From CAWUEX02 sp963921305 (lineage in GTDB: Bacteria; Pseudomonadota; Alphaproteobacteria; Rhodospirillales; Rhodospirillaceae), in assembly GCA_963921305.4 (NCBI GenBank), contig CAWUEX030000002.1, positions 3,286,001-3,350,000 on the forward strand: a stretch of DNA of 64,000 nt, given 5' to 3'. The position numbers and the translations under genes are program-made. The number at the start of each line of letters is the position of its first letter. The first letter of the stretch is position 1. The notes below the pieces were generated by a model. The model was not told the origin of the DNA. It saw only the letters and a list, made by a program, of their open reading frames with translations, and ran no database searches. This document shows, piece after piece, positions 8,267 through 17,029 of this stretch.

Positions 8267-9868
8267 ATGCCTGGCCGCGCCACAGCATTTGCATGTTTGG
8301 TAGGCGCGTTTGTTTGTTTTTCCGACAACGGATTGGCACAAGAGGAGCGGGTCCTGCGCCGCGGTGGGGCAGGTGACCCTGAAACCTTCGACCCCCACAA
8401 GTTCCTCAGTGCGTTCGAAGGCACAATTCTGACAGACTTGTTTTCGGGGCTGACAATCAATTCGGCGGATGACCGGCCCATTCCCGGTGCAGCGGAGTCC
8501 TGGGAGGTCAGTCCCGACGGCCTGACCCTCACCTTTGACATGCGCGACGGCATGACGTGGTCGGACGGGACGCCGCAGCGGGCGAGTGATTTTGTGTACT
8601 CGTTCCGGCGTATCCTTGATCCCAAAACGGCGTCGTCCGTTGGCGGCTTACTCAAGCCAATCGTCAACGCGGAGGCGGTCAACAACGGCTCGCTTCCGAA
8701 AGAACGTCTGGGCGTCGAAGCGCCTGACGATGACACGTTGATCATCCGGCTCAACCATCCCGCGCCCTACCTGTTGGAGGTGCTGTCGTTTATCGGCTTG
8801 CCGGTGCCGCCGCACGCGGTGGAGGCGCACGGCGACGCCTGGATCCGACCTGAAAACATGGTGGTCAACGGTCCTTACGTTCTCGATGAATGGGTGGTGG
8901 GCTCTCATGTAAAGCTTGTCAAGAACGCTGCATTTCATGCTGCCGATGATCTGTTCTTCGATGCCGTGTATCACGTTCCGTCAGAGGATATGAGGGCTGG
9001 GTTCGCCCGGTTCCGCGCAGGGGAACTAGATACTCTCGTGGCTTTTTCGCCCGACCAATTGGAGTTGGTGCGAACGGAAATGCCGGAGTCCCTGCGCATA
9101 GCCGAGACCATGTCGTTGGAGACTTATGTTTTCAACGCCCAACAGCCGCCCTTTGACGATGTCCGCGTAAGACGCGCCTTGTCGCTCGCCATTGACCGGG
9201 AAACACTGACGGAGCGTGTCTTGCGCTCCGGTGAGGTGCCCGCGTATGGCTATACGCCCGCCGCCATCCGCAATTACCCGGATCGTCCGCAGGCGGATTT
9301 TAAGGACTTGCCCTTGGACGCGCGCATCACCGAGGCGCGGGCGCTCTTGGCTGACGCCGGATTTGGCCCGGACAATCCCTTGCGGGTTGAGTTGAAGTAC
9401 AACACCCAAGATGTTCAGGCTCGGTTAGCGTCCGCCATTGTCGCGATGTGGCGGCGGATCGGCGTTGAGGCGGAGATGATCAACCTCGAGCGCCGTGTGT
9501 TGGCCTCTGAGCGCATTCAAGGTAACTACGAAGTTGCGCGTTTTCTTAGAGTTGGGGCCACGTACGATCCGGTGTTCACTATGCTCAACCTCCATTCCAA
9601 GTTGAGTGACTACAACGTGACCCAGTTCAACGACCCGACCTATGATCGCTTGTTCGAGCAGGCGTGGTTTAATGCGGACATGGAGACGCGGGCGTCGTTC
9701 TTGCGCGATGCTGAAGCCCGCGCACTTGAATTACACCCGATCATTCCACTGTATTATCAAACGGCGCGCCGTCTGGTGCGTCCTGATATTATGGGCTGGG
9801 AAGACAATGCGCGCGGGATTTATCCGTCGCGGTGGCTGTCGCGCGCGAACGAGAAAGGAGACCCGTGA
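8267..9868 (+). CDS. Oligopeptide ABC transporter substrate-binding protein (OppA-like)
   Basis: A 533-residue family 5 extracellular solute-binding protein with a signal peptide (cleavage near GLAQ-EE). It shows the family opening RRGGAGDPETFDPH and the typical YVFNAQQPPFDDVRVRRALS stretch near the hinge. Such proteins bind peptides or other medium-sized solutes in the periplasm for an ABC importer. No permease or ATPase genes lie nearby, so the partner is elsewhere. The gene begins 3 bp after glsA and shares one base with the next start (TGATG). Confidence 0.92.
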   Translation: MPGRATAFACLVGAFVCFSDNGLAQEERVLRRGGAGDPETFDPHKFLSAFEGTILTDLFSGLTINSADDRPIPGAAESWEVSPDGLTLTFDMRDGMTWSDGTPQRASDFVYSFRRILDPKTASSVGGLLKPIVNAEAVNNGSLPKERLGVEAPDDDTLIIRLNHPAPYLLEVLSFIGLPVPPHAVEAHGDAWIRPENMVVNGPYVLDEWVVGSHVKLVKNAAFHAADDLFFDAVYHVPSEDMRAGFARFRAGELDTLVAFSPDQLELVRTEMPESLRIAETMSLETYVFNAQQPPFDDVRVRRALSLAIDRETLTERVLRSGEVPAYGYTPAAIRNYPDRPQADFKDLPLDARITEARALLADAGFGPDNPLRVELKYNTQDVQARLASAIVAMWRRIGVEAEMINLERRVLASERIQGNYEVARFLRVGATYDPVFTMLNLHSKLSDYNVTQFNDPTYDRLFEQAWFNADMETRASFLRDAEARALELHPIIPLYYQTARRLVRPDIMGWEDNARGIYPSRWLSRANEKGDP

Positions 9869-10398
9869 TGAAATATGGTGTGACGGTACTTGCCGGTGCA
9901 ATCCTGGTGTTTCTGGCTGGCTGTGCGACGCAGCCCACACTAGGGACTGACGATCTTGCCGGGCTTTCGCTTACCAATCCGCAATTGCCCGAGGGAAAAG
10001 TTTTGACGGGCGGACAGCCCTCGGAAGCGGACTTAGAACTCCTGCGCACTCGTGGGGTCACGACTGTCGTCAGTTTGCGGCGTGCGGATGAAGACGTTCC
10101 CTTTGACGAGGAGGCCAAAGCGGAAGAACTTGGCATGTCCTTCATTCGCATTCCCGTGGGTACTGGCCAGGGGCTCGATCCTGAGACCGCGAAACAGCTT
10201 CGCCAAACACTCGATGCGGCTTCGGGCCCGGTATTGCTCCACTGCGGCAGCGGGAACCGGGTGGGCGGCATGTACGCCATCAACGCCTTCGCCAATGACG
10301 GGAAGTCGATTGAGGAAGCGCTCAAGATTGGCCGGTCGGCTGGGATGACCCGGTTCGAGCCCACAATTCTTGAGATTTTGAACGATTTGGCGGAGTAA
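9868..10398 (+). CDS. DUF442-type phosphatase-like lipoprotein
   Basis: A 176-residue lipoprotein with lipobox LAGC near residue 20. The domain resembles the beta-lactamase-hydrolase-like (DUF442) branch of the dual-specificity phosphatase fold: a GGQPSEADLE opening, a VVSLRRADED segment and the P-loop H-C-G-S-G-N-R, with the catalytic Cys and Arg spaced as in that family. The ATG at 9868 is chosen because it follows AAAGGAG and gives the lipobox; the frame from 9832 lies within the upstream gene. Its substrate on the outer side of the membrane is unknown. Confidence 0.85.
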   Translation: MKYGVTVLAGAILVFLAGCATQPTLGTDDLAGLSLTNPQLPEGKVLTGGQPSEADLELLRTRGVTTVVSLRRADEDVPFDEEAKAEELGMSFIRIPVGTGQGLDPETAKQLRQTLDAASGPVLLHCGSGNRVGGMYAINAFANDGKSIEEALKIGRSAGMTRFEPTILEILNDLAE

Positions 10399-10486
10399 AT
10401 CGGCCCGACTTGAGTGATTTCGGGCTAATTCACCCCAAAACGCCGGCTTTCCGGGGAAATGGAGCGGTTTTTTCGCCGAATCCGCC

Positions 10487-10515
10487 TTGCAATCCGCCGT
10501 CTAACCCCTTAGAAC
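10487..10515 (+). promoter_or_regulatory. Possible rpsB promoter
   Basis: TTGCAA (10487-10492), 17 bp, then TAGAAC (10510-10515), in the 228-bp gap before rpsB. The match is moderate, but its position upstream of the structured leader suits the start of the rpsB-tsf transcript. Confidence 0.35.
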
Positions 10516-10567
10516 CCGCCGCATTCCACACGCAGGGATGCGGCACCCGGGAGTTCCGGGGCGTCGA

Positions 10568-10617
10568 TCCGGTCCAGGGCAGGGGCTCTGGTCACCCCCT
10601 GCGGAGGCCTAACCGGA
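10568..10617 (+). promoter_or_regulatory. Candidate S2 autoregulatory leader hairpin covering the rpsB ribosome-binding site
   Basis: A nested stem: TCCGGT (10568-10573) pairs with ACCGGA (10612-10617), and inside it GCAGGGG (10579-10585; the leading G is 10579) pairs with CCCCTGC (10596-10602). The outer 3' arm contains the first part of GGAG (10615-10618), the likely Shine-Dalgarno 8 bases before the rpsB ATG. A structure that hides the SD fits the known translational autoregulation of rpsB by S2 in other proteobacteria. The link here is inference. Confidence 0.45.
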
Positions 10618-10626
10618 GAACGTCTT

Positions 10627-11691
10627 ATGTCGCTGCCTACGTTCAGCATGCGCCAGCTCATTGAGGCTGGCTGTCACTTTGGTCACAACACCCGCCGCTG
10701 GAATCCGAAGATGGATCAGTACCTCTTCGGGGTCCGTGACGGCATTCACATCATCGATCTTCAGCAGACCGTTCCGCTTCTGCACCGTGCGATGCAGGCG
10801 GTGCACGACGTCGTCGCCGAAGGCGGACGCGTTTTGTTTGTCGGCACCAAACGCCAGGCTCATGACCTGGTGAAGGAGTACGCCGAGCGCTGCGGACAGT
10901 ACTACGTCAACCATCGCTGGCTCGGCGGCATGCTGACAAACTGGAAGACGATTTCGCTGTCGATCCGCCGCTTGAAAGATCTGGAAGAGCGCTTCTCCAG
11001 CGAAGACGGTCTGGTTGGTTTGACCAAAAAGGAAGCGTTGAACCTGCAGCGCGAGAAAGACAAGCTCGATCTGGCGCTGGGCGGCATCAAGGATATGGGC
11101 AACGTGCCCGACCTGATCTTTGTGATCGACACCAATAAGGAAGACATTGCTGTCTCGGAAGCGAACAACCTCAACATCCCGGTTGTCGCGGTGTTGGACA
11201 GCAATTCCGATCCAAAGGGTATTACCTATCCGATCCCTGGGAACGATGACGCCATTCGCGCGATTAAGCTCTACCTGGAGCTGATGGCCAATTCGGCACT
11301 GGAAGGCATTCAGGATGAAATGAAGGCCGCTGGCGTGGACCTTGGTGCCCAAGAAGAAGCGCCGGTCGAAGCGTTGCCGGCTGAAGAGCCCGCAACTGCG
11401 GAGGCGAGTGCGGACGCACCGGCGGAAGCTACCGCACAGCCCGCAGAAGCGGCGTCTCCGGCTGAGGAACCGGCAACGGCCGAGGCACCAGCCGAAGAGG
11501 CTAAGCCTGCCGAGGACGCTGCCGCTCCGGCTGAGAAGAAAACGGCGACCAAGAAAAAAACGACGGCCAAAAAAACAACCACCGCCAAGAAGAAGACGAC
11601 AACAAAGAAGAAAGCGACAACTACCAAAAAGAAAACCACCACCAAGAAAAAGACCACCACAAAGAAGGCCGCGGCCAAGAAAAGCGACTGA
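10627..11691 (+). CDS. rpsB: 30S ribosomal protein S2 with a long Ala/Glu- then Lys/Thr-rich tail
   Basis: The first 240 or so residues are a standard S2 (opening MSLPTFSMRQLIEAGCHFGH, then VDTNKEDIAV and IPGNDDAIRA). The remaining 115 residues are extra. They form an acidic Ala/Pro/Glu segment to about residue 300, then a strongly basic block built from repeated KKKTTT units ending in KKAAAKKSD. The tail is low-complexity and resembles histone-H1-like or other nucleic-acid-binding tails. Some alphaproteobacterial S2 proteins have C-terminal extensions, but this two-part charge pattern is striking. The tail stays in frame and stops normally before tsf. Confidence 0.97.
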   Translation: MSLPTFSMRQLIEAGCHFGHNTRRWNPKMDQYLFGVRDGIHIIDLQQTVPLLHRAMQAVHDVVAEGGRVLFVGTKRQAHDLVKEYAERCGQYYVNHRWLGGMLTNWKTISLSIRRLKDLEERFSSEDGLVGLTKKEALNLQREKDKLDLALGGIKDMGNVPDLIFVIDTNKEDIAVSEANNLNIPVVAVLDSNSDPKGITYPIPGNDDAIRAIKLYLELMANSALEGIQDEMKAAGVDLGAQEEAPVEALPAEEPATAEASADAPAEATAQPAEAASPAEEPATAEAPAEEAKPAEDAAAPAEKKTATKKKTTAKKTTTAKKKTTTKKKATTTKKKTTTKKKTTTKKAAAKKSD

Positions 11692-11823
11692 GACGCGGTC
11701 GAGAGTGTGTCGGGGGGCTGCCGCCGCAGATGTGCGGGGGTAGAGGACCAGCAGGAGTGGCGCGGATCAGCGCCATAATGCGCCGTCAGGACTGGCGGGC
11801 CGAATTTTAAGGACGAAGAGACA

Positions 11824-12753
11824 ATGGCACAGATTACAGCGGCTCTGGTGAAGGAGCTTCGGGAAAAAACTGGCGCAGGCATGATGGACTGCAAAACCGC
11901 ATTGGCGGAGTCCGATGGCGATGTCGAGGCTGCGGTCGACTGGCTGCGCAAGAAAGGCCTCTCTGCGGCGGCCAAAAAGTCAGGCCGCGTTGCGGCTGAG
12001 GGTCTGGTCGGTGTTGCCGTCGACGGCGGCAAGGGAGCTGTGGTCGAGGTCAATGCGGAAACCGACTTTGTCGGCCGCAACGAGACCTTCCAGGGCTTCG
12101 TCGAAACCGCCACCAAGCTGGCGCTCGACGCCGGAGGCGACATCGAGGCCTTAAAAGCTGTTCAGGTGCCCGGCGAGGGCCGCACCGTTGAAGAACAGGT
12201 GACTCATTTGGTGGCCACCATTGGCGAGAATATGCAGCTGCGCCGCGCCGATGCGGTGTCGGTTAGCGAAGGTGTGGTTGCCCCCTATGTTCACTCCGCC
12301 GTGAAACCGGGCGTCGGTAAGATCGGCGTACTGGTCGGGCTGGAGTCCTCAGGCGATGCCGGCAAGCTCGATGAGCTCGGTAAACAGCTCGCTATGCATA
12401 TTGCCGCCGCGAGCCCGCGATTCCTGTCCACCGACGAGGTGGACGCGGATACCCTGGAGCGCGAACGCCAGGTTTTGACCGATCAGGCCAAGGAATCAGG
12501 GCGGCCGGACGACGTCATCGCCAAGATGGTCGAAGGCCGGATGCGCAAGTTCTTCGAGGAAGTGGTTCTGCTGGAGCAGATCTACGTGATTTCTGAGGAC
12601 AAGGCGAAAGTGGCCAAGGTGGTCGAAGAGGCGGCCAAGGACATCGGCGCCCCCGTCAAGCTGACCGGTTTTGTCCGCTTTGCCTTGGGCGAGGGGATCG
12701 AGCGGGAAGATAAAGACTTCGCCTCGGAAGTGGCCGAAGCGGTCGGCGGCTGA
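11824..12753 (+). CDS. tsf: Translation elongation factor Ts
   Basis: Guanine-nucleotide exchange factor for EF-Tu, 309 residues. The N-terminal module contains LREKTGAGMMDCKTAL and the EF-Tu-contacting motif TDFVGRNE. The dimerisation region AMHIAAASPRF follows. The ATG at 11824 is preceded by AAGGACGAAGAG. The 132-bp gap after rpsB contains a small hairpin (11758-11775) that lacks a T-run. The transcript appears to end at the terminator at 12875-12900. Confidence 0.97.
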   Translation: MAQITAALVKELREKTGAGMMDCKTALAESDGDVEAAVDWLRKKGLSAAAKKSGRVAAEGLVGVAVDGGKGAVVEVNAETDFVGRNETFQGFVETATKLALDAGGDIEALKAVQVPGEGRTVEEQVTHLVATIGENMQLRRADAVSVSEGVVAPYVHSAVKPGVGKIGVLVGLESSGDAGKLDELGKQLAMHIAAASPRFLSTDEVDADTLERERQVLTDQAKESGRPDDVIAKMVEGRMRKFFEEVVLLEQIYVISEDKAKVAKVVEEAAKDIGAPVKLTGFVRFALGEGIEREDKDFASEVAEAVGG

Positions 12754-12874
12754 TCAGCCGTTTCTCGCATTTTTGGCCGGCAGCGGCCAAAAGGCGCGGG
12801 CGTTTTCGATTGCTTTTGTGTATCATCCGGACGGCCCGCGCACGGGCTTCTGTGCGCGATCCAGTCCAGGCAGG

Positions 12875-12900
12875 AAGGGACGGAGGACCGTCCCTTTTTT
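12875..12900 (+). terminator. Intrinsic terminator after tsf
   Basis: AAGGGACGG (12875-12883), a four-base loop AGGA and CCGTCCCTT (12888-12896), followed by TTTT. A perfect 9-bp stem and a T-run make this a strong factor-independent terminator that separates rpsB-tsf from pyrH. Confidence 0.85.
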
Positions 12901-12993
12901 GCACCGGGACCGCGGCTTCGCGAACCGCATCGGCCGGCTAGAGGGGTTGGCCGCATGGGTTCGTCACAGGCCGGTTGGGGAGAGTAGAGAGTC

Positions 12994-13719
12994 ATGTCCG
13001 AACCGCTGACCTATAAGCGCATCATGGTGAAGGTCTCAGGGGAAGGGCTGATGGGGCCGGACACCTACGGACTCAATAAGGACACGGTTCTCGCGATCGC
13101 AGATGACATCAAGTCGGTGGTCAGCACGGGCCGCCAAGTGTGCATGGTGATCGGCGGCGGCAACATCTTCCGTGGCGTATCGGTCGCGGCAGAAGGGATG
13201 GACCGCACCTCCGCCGACTACATGGGGATGCTGGCAACGGTCATTAACGCGCTGGCCGTGCAAAACGCGCTGGAATCTGTTGGCGTGAATACGCGTGTTC
13301 AGTCGGCCATCAGCATGAACGAGGTGTGCGAGCCCTATATCCGCCGCCGGGCCGAGCGCCATCTGGAAAAGGGCCGCGTCGTCATTTTCGCAGCCGGCAC
13401 GGGCAATCCTTATTTCACGACGGATACGGCAGCGGCCTTGCGGGCTGCTGAGATGAACTGCGAGGCTTTGCTTAAGGCGACGCAGGTCGACGGCGTCTAT
13501 TCAGCTGATCCCAAGACGGATTCCAGTGCGGAAAGGTATGATCGCCTGAGTTTTGACACGGTTCTGGCGCAAGACCTAAGGGTGATGGATACATCAGCCA
13601 TTGCCCTGGCCCGCGACAACGATATGCCTATCGTGGTGTTTAAGATGCAGGGGAACCGTTCCATTACCGATGTGCTGAGCGGTGAGGGGAAGTGCACCGT
13701 CATCACGGAAAAGGAGTGA
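12994..13719 (+). CDS. pyrH: UMP kinase
   Basis: Phosphorylates UMP to UDP with ATP in pyrimidine nucleotide synthesis; a hexameric amino-acid-kinase-fold enzyme. Length (241) and motifs fit: KVSGEGLMG at the N-terminus, GGGNIFRG, and AAGTGNPYFTTDTAAALRA. A likely promoter lies between the tsf terminator and the ATG. The gene ends 3 bp before frr. Confidence 0.97.
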   Translation: MSEPLTYKRIMVKVSGEGLMGPDTYGLNKDTVLAIADDIKSVVSTGRQVCMVIGGGNIFRGVSVAAEGMDRTSADYMGMLATVINALAVQNALESVGVNTRVQSAISMNEVCEPYIRRRAERHLEKGRVVIFAAGTGNPYFTTDTAAALRAAEMNCEALLKATQVDGVYSADPKTDSSAERYDRLSFDTVLAQDLRVMDTSAIALARDNDMPIVVFKMQGNRSITDVLSGEGKCTVITEKE

Positions 13720-13722
13720 GCC

Positions 13723-14286
13723 ATGGCAGATTACAAAGCGCTGAAGAAAGATATTCAGCATCGTATGGAAACGACGGTCGACGTCGTTAAGAAGGAATTT
13801 GCTGGCCTGCGCACCGGGCGGGCGTCTGTCGCATTGCTCGACCCGATCACTGTCGATGCTTACGGCAGCCAAATGCCGCTCAATCAGGTCGCGAGCGTCG
13901 CCGCACCCGAGCCCCGCATGTTGACCGTTCAGGTGTGGGACAAGGGGCAGGTCAAAGCGGTCGAGAAAGCCATTCGTGAGTCGAACCTCGGTCTAAATCC
14001 GGCGGTCGACGGCACGCTCATTCGTGTGCCAATTCCGCCGCTCAACGAAGAACGGCGCGCGGAACTCACCAAGGTCGCCGGGAAGTATGCGGAAGAGGGC
14101 AAGGTGGCGATCCGCAACGTGCGCCGCGACGGCAATGACCAGCTTAAGAAGATGGAAAAGGACGGTGAAATCTCGGAAGACGAACATCGTCAGTACAATG
14201 ACGAAATTCAGAAATTGACTGATGATTTCGTCAAGCAGATCGATGAAGCGCTCTCCCATAAACAAGACGAGATTATGCAGGTCTGA
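13723..14286 (+). CDS. frr: Ribosome recycling factor
   Basis: Splits post-termination ribosomes together with EF-G. The 187-residue length is standard. The family block GLRTGRAS near residue 30 and the RVPIPPLNEERR segment are present. It is translationally coupled to uppS by a one-base TGATG overlap. Confidence 0.97.
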   Translation: MADYKALKKDIQHRMETTVDVVKKEFAGLRTGRASVALLDPITVDAYGSQMPLNQVASVAAPEPRMLTVQVWDKGQVKAVEKAIRESNLGLNPAVDGTLIRVPIPPLNEERRAELTKVAGKYAEEGKVAIRNVRRDGNDQLKKMEKDGEISEDEHRQYNDEIQKLTDDFVKQIDEALSHKQDEIMQV

Positions 14287-15026
14287 TGCAGGATTTGTCG
14301 CTCCAGCCGGCCGAAGGGTTCGGGCCGGACCCTGAACATGTCGCCATCATTATGGACGGCAACGGCCGCTGGGCGCAGACACGGGGCCTGCCGCGTACCG
14401 CGGGCCACAAGAACGGTGCGGAGGCGGTCAGGCGCACCATTAAAGCCGCTGGCGAACGCGGTATCCGTTATCTCACTTTGTTTGGTTTTTCGTCCGAGAA
14501 CTGGCAGCGCCCGGACGAGGAGATCAAGGATCTCATGGCGTTGCTGCGCTACTACCTGATTCACGACGTCAAGGAGCTTGACGAGAAAGGCGTGCGTCTG
14601 AGGGTCATCGGTGACCGGTCGCGCTTGCCGGACGATACGGCGAAAATGATATCCGATGCGGAAGCGCGGACTGCCGGCAATCAAGATCATGTTTTGACCG
14701 TTGCGCTGAGCTACGGCAGCCGCCAAGAAATCGTTCAGGCGGCGCGCGCGCTTGCGGAAGACGCGTCGCGTGGCGAGATTAGTCCTCAGGAGATCGATGA
14801 GGCCTTGTTTGCCAGCCGCCTCGCGAGTCACGGCATCCCTGACCCGGACCTGCTGATACGAACGTCGGGCGAGCAGCGCATCAGTAATTTTCTCTTGTGG
14901 CAGTTGGCGTATACCGAATTGGTATTTGTCGACACGTTGTGGCCGGACTTCAGCGTATCTGACCTCGACTACGCGCTTAACGAGTTCCGCGGGCGGGAAC
15001 GCCGGTATGGGGCCGTCACGGTATAG
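14286..15026 (+). CDS. uppS: Undecaprenyl diphosphate synthase (cis-prenyltransferase)
   Basis: Builds the C55 carrier lipid for peptidoglycan and LPS from farnesyl diphosphate and isopentenyl diphosphate. The signature IIMDGNGRWA with the catalytic Asp is at about residues 20-29, followed by GHKNGAEAVR. The C-terminal LLIRTSGEQRISNFLLWQ motif is intact. Length 246 is normal. The start overlaps the frr stop. Confidence 0.96.
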   Translation: MQDLSLQPAEGFGPDPEHVAIIMDGNGRWAQTRGLPRTAGHKNGAEAVRRTIKAAGERGIRYLTLFGFSSENWQRPDEEIKDLMALLRYYLIHDVKELDEKGVRLRVIGDRSRLPDDTAKMISDAEARTAGNQDHVLTVALSYGSRQEIVQAARALAEDASRGEISPQEIDEALFASRLASHGIPDPDLLIRTSGEQRISNFLLWQLAYTELVFVDTLWPDFSVSDLDYALNEFRGRERRYGAVTV

Positions 15027-15030
15027 TTCT

Positions 15031-15816
15031 ATGTTTTGGACCCGTGTTGCGACCTCCTTCGTTCTTGCTCCCGTTGCGCTGGGTGCCGTCTACTATGGGT
15101 CACCCGCCTTTGAATTGGCGGTCGCTGCGATGGCGGCAGCCGTCATTTGGGAATTTGTTCACATCTCCAACAATGACGGGTTTCCCCGGCGGGCCGTGAT
15201 CGTCATGGCGGCGACACTTGCGTCTGTGGCGTTGGCCGTGATCGATACCTTGCTGGGGTTCTTTGTTGTCTTTTTTGTCTGGCTCGGGCTGTTTTTCACC
15301 AGCCGTGACTCCGATCAGACCGGTTCGTCATCTCTTGAAAGCGCGCTGCTGTACGGCGCTGTGCCGGCCGTATGTATGATTGTGGTCTATGAACAGGGTG
15401 CCGCAGAGACTGTTTTTTGGCTGCTCGCGGTGATTTGGGGAACGGATATCGGTGGCTATGTCGCCGGGCGGCTGATTGGCGGGCCGAAACTCGCGCCGCG
15501 CATAAGCCCTAACAAAACCTGGGCTGGGGCGATTGGCGGCCTTGTTGCGGCGTCAGCGGCAGGAATGGCTGTTACCTTCGCCGCAGGAGTTGGCTGGGCC
15601 CCGTTGGCTATTCTGTTTGCCGTGGCGTTGTCCATTGTTGGTCAGTTCGGCGACTTAGCGGAGAGCCGCTTCAAACGCCGTCACGGCGTTAAAGATTCGG
15701 GCACCTGGGTGCCGGGGCATGGTGGCGTGATGGACCGTATCGACGGACTGTGGGCTGCGGTGCCCGTTGCCGCCGTTCTGTGTACGCTTTTCGACGGCGG
15801 CATAAGGGGCTGGTAG
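15031..15816 (+). CDS. cdsA: Phosphatidate cytidylyltransferase
   Basis: Makes CDP-diacylglycerol from phosphatidic acid and CTP at the inner membrane. It is a 261-residue protein with several hydrophobic helices. The family signature near the C-terminus contains SRFKRRHGVKDSG and PGHGGVMDRIDGL, with the metal-binding Asp residues. I use the ATG at 15031, which begins directly with a membrane helix; a frame from 14926 would run through uppS. Confidence 0.95.
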   Translation: MFWTRVATSFVLAPVALGAVYYGSPAFELAVAAMAAAVIWEFVHISNNDGFPRRAVIVMAATLASVALAVIDTLLGFFVVFFVWLGLFFTSRDSDQTGSSSLESALLYGAVPAVCMIVVYEQGAAETVFWLLAVIWGTDIGGYVAGRLIGGPKLAPRISPNKTWAGAIGGLVAASAAGMAVTFAAGVGWAPLAILFAVALSIVGQFGDLAESRFKRRHGVKDSGTWVPGHGGVMDRIDGLWAAVPVAAVLCTLFDGGIRGW

Positions 15817-15829
15817 GACCGCTTAGACT

Positions 15830-16987
15830 ATGTACGAACAGAGGCGCGTTAGCATATTAGGATCGACGGGATCGGTCGGAGTCAACACACTTGATCTTGT
15901 GGCCCGTAACCCAGATCGCTTCAAAGTGACGGCCCTGACTGCGGGGCAAAATGTCGACCTTTTTATTGAGCAGGCGCTCGCCGTTAAACCCGAGCTTGCC
16001 GTTATTGCCGATCCGGCGCTTCACAGTCAGCTGGCGGCGGCGCTGGAACCCGAGGGCATTCGCGTTGGCAGCGGTGACGACGCCTTGATAGAAGCGGCAT
16101 CGGTGCCAGCGGATATCGTCATGGCCGCAATTGTTGGCGCTGCCGGGTTACGGCCCACGCTCGCCGCAGTAGAACAGGGCGGTATTGTCGCCCTCGCCAA
16201 CAAGGAGTGTCTGGTGTGTGCCGGCGACCTGTTTATGGCGGCGGTGGAGCGCCATGGCACGACGCTTATTCCCGTCGACTCAGAGCACAGCGCCATCTTT
16301 CAAGTCTTCGACGCGGCGCAGCGCGGCGCCGTTGATCGCATTATTCTCACCGCATCTGGCGGACCGTTCCGGGATTGGACCGCGGAACAGATGGCGGAGG
16401 CCACACCGGAGCAGGCGGTGGCTCATCCCAACTGGTCCATGGGCAGTAAAATCTCTGTCGATTCTGCGACCATGATGAACAAAGGGCTCGAGTTGATCGA
16501 GGCCAGTCACCTCTTTCCAGTCGCGGAAGAGCGCATCGAAATACTGGTTCACCCACAGTCCGTCGTTCACAGTTTGGTGGACTATGTGGACGGATCGGTT
16601 CTGGCCCAGTTGGGAACGCCAGATATGCGCACGCCCATTGCCTACGCGTTGGCGTGGCCGGACCGTATGGCCGTGCCGTGCGACCGCCTCGACCTTGCCG
16701 AGCTATCGACTTTGACCTTCGAAGCCCCTGATTTTAAACGATTTCCGGCGCTTGGATTGGCGCGCCAGGCTTTACAGGCAGGGGGTGCCGCCCCTACTAT
16801 CCTGAACGCCGCCAACGAGGTGGCTGTCGCCCGGTTTTTGGCCGGAGACATAGGCTTTCTTGATATTGTCGCAGCTGTCGAAGATGCCTTGAATTCGGTT
16901 GAGTCCGGTCCGCTTGGCTCTCCCGACGCCGTGATGGAGATAGATGCCGAGGCGCGGCGGCATACGGAGAACTGGAGCGCGGCTTAG
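15830..16987 (+). CDS. dxr: 1-deoxy-D-xylulose 5-phosphate reductoisomerase
   Basis: Second enzyme of the methylerythritol phosphate isoprenoid pathway, converting DXP to MEP with NADPH and a divalent metal. The NADPH-binding GSTGSVG motif is at residues 11-17. NKECLVCAG and the SASGGPF-type loop (here TASGGPF) line the active site. 385 residues is normal. Its position between cdsA and rseP is conserved in proteobacteria. Confidence 0.97.
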   Translation: MYEQRRVSILGSTGSVGVNTLDLVARNPDRFKVTALTAGQNVDLFIEQALAVKPELAVIADPALHSQLAAALEPEGIRVGSGDDALIEAASVPADIVMAAIVGAAGLRPTLAAVEQGGIVALANKECLVCAGDLFMAAVERHGTTLIPVDSEHSAIFQVFDAAQRGAVDRIILTASGGPFRDWTAEQMAEATPEQAVAHPNWSMGSKISVDSATMMNKGLELIEASHLFPVAEERIEILVHPQSVVHSLVDYVDGSVLAQLGTPDMRTPIAYALAWPDRMAVPCDRLDLAELSTLTFEAPDFKRFPALGLARQALQAGGAAPTILNAANEVAVARFLAGDIGFLDIVAAVEDALNSVESGPLGSPDAVMEIDAEARRHTENWSAA

Positions 16988-17029
16988 CGGCGCTTGCACT
17001 TTGGAAAAGACACGAGGGACGCAGCTACT

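Noticed and set aside
10410..10664. 84-residue open frame before rpsB
   Set aside because: It runs through the structured rpsB leader into the gene in another frame and has no recognisable product or start site.
11310..12143. Minus-strand frame with a Val/Phe-rich hydrophobic stretch
   Set aside because: The stretch is the complement of the Lys/Thr repeats in the rpsB tail; it is not a real membrane protein.
12771..12792. Hairpin TTTTGGCCG-GCAG-CGGCCAAAA as a tsf terminator
   Set aside because: A perfect stem but no T-run after it on the plus strand; the hairpin at 12875-12900 is the better terminator.
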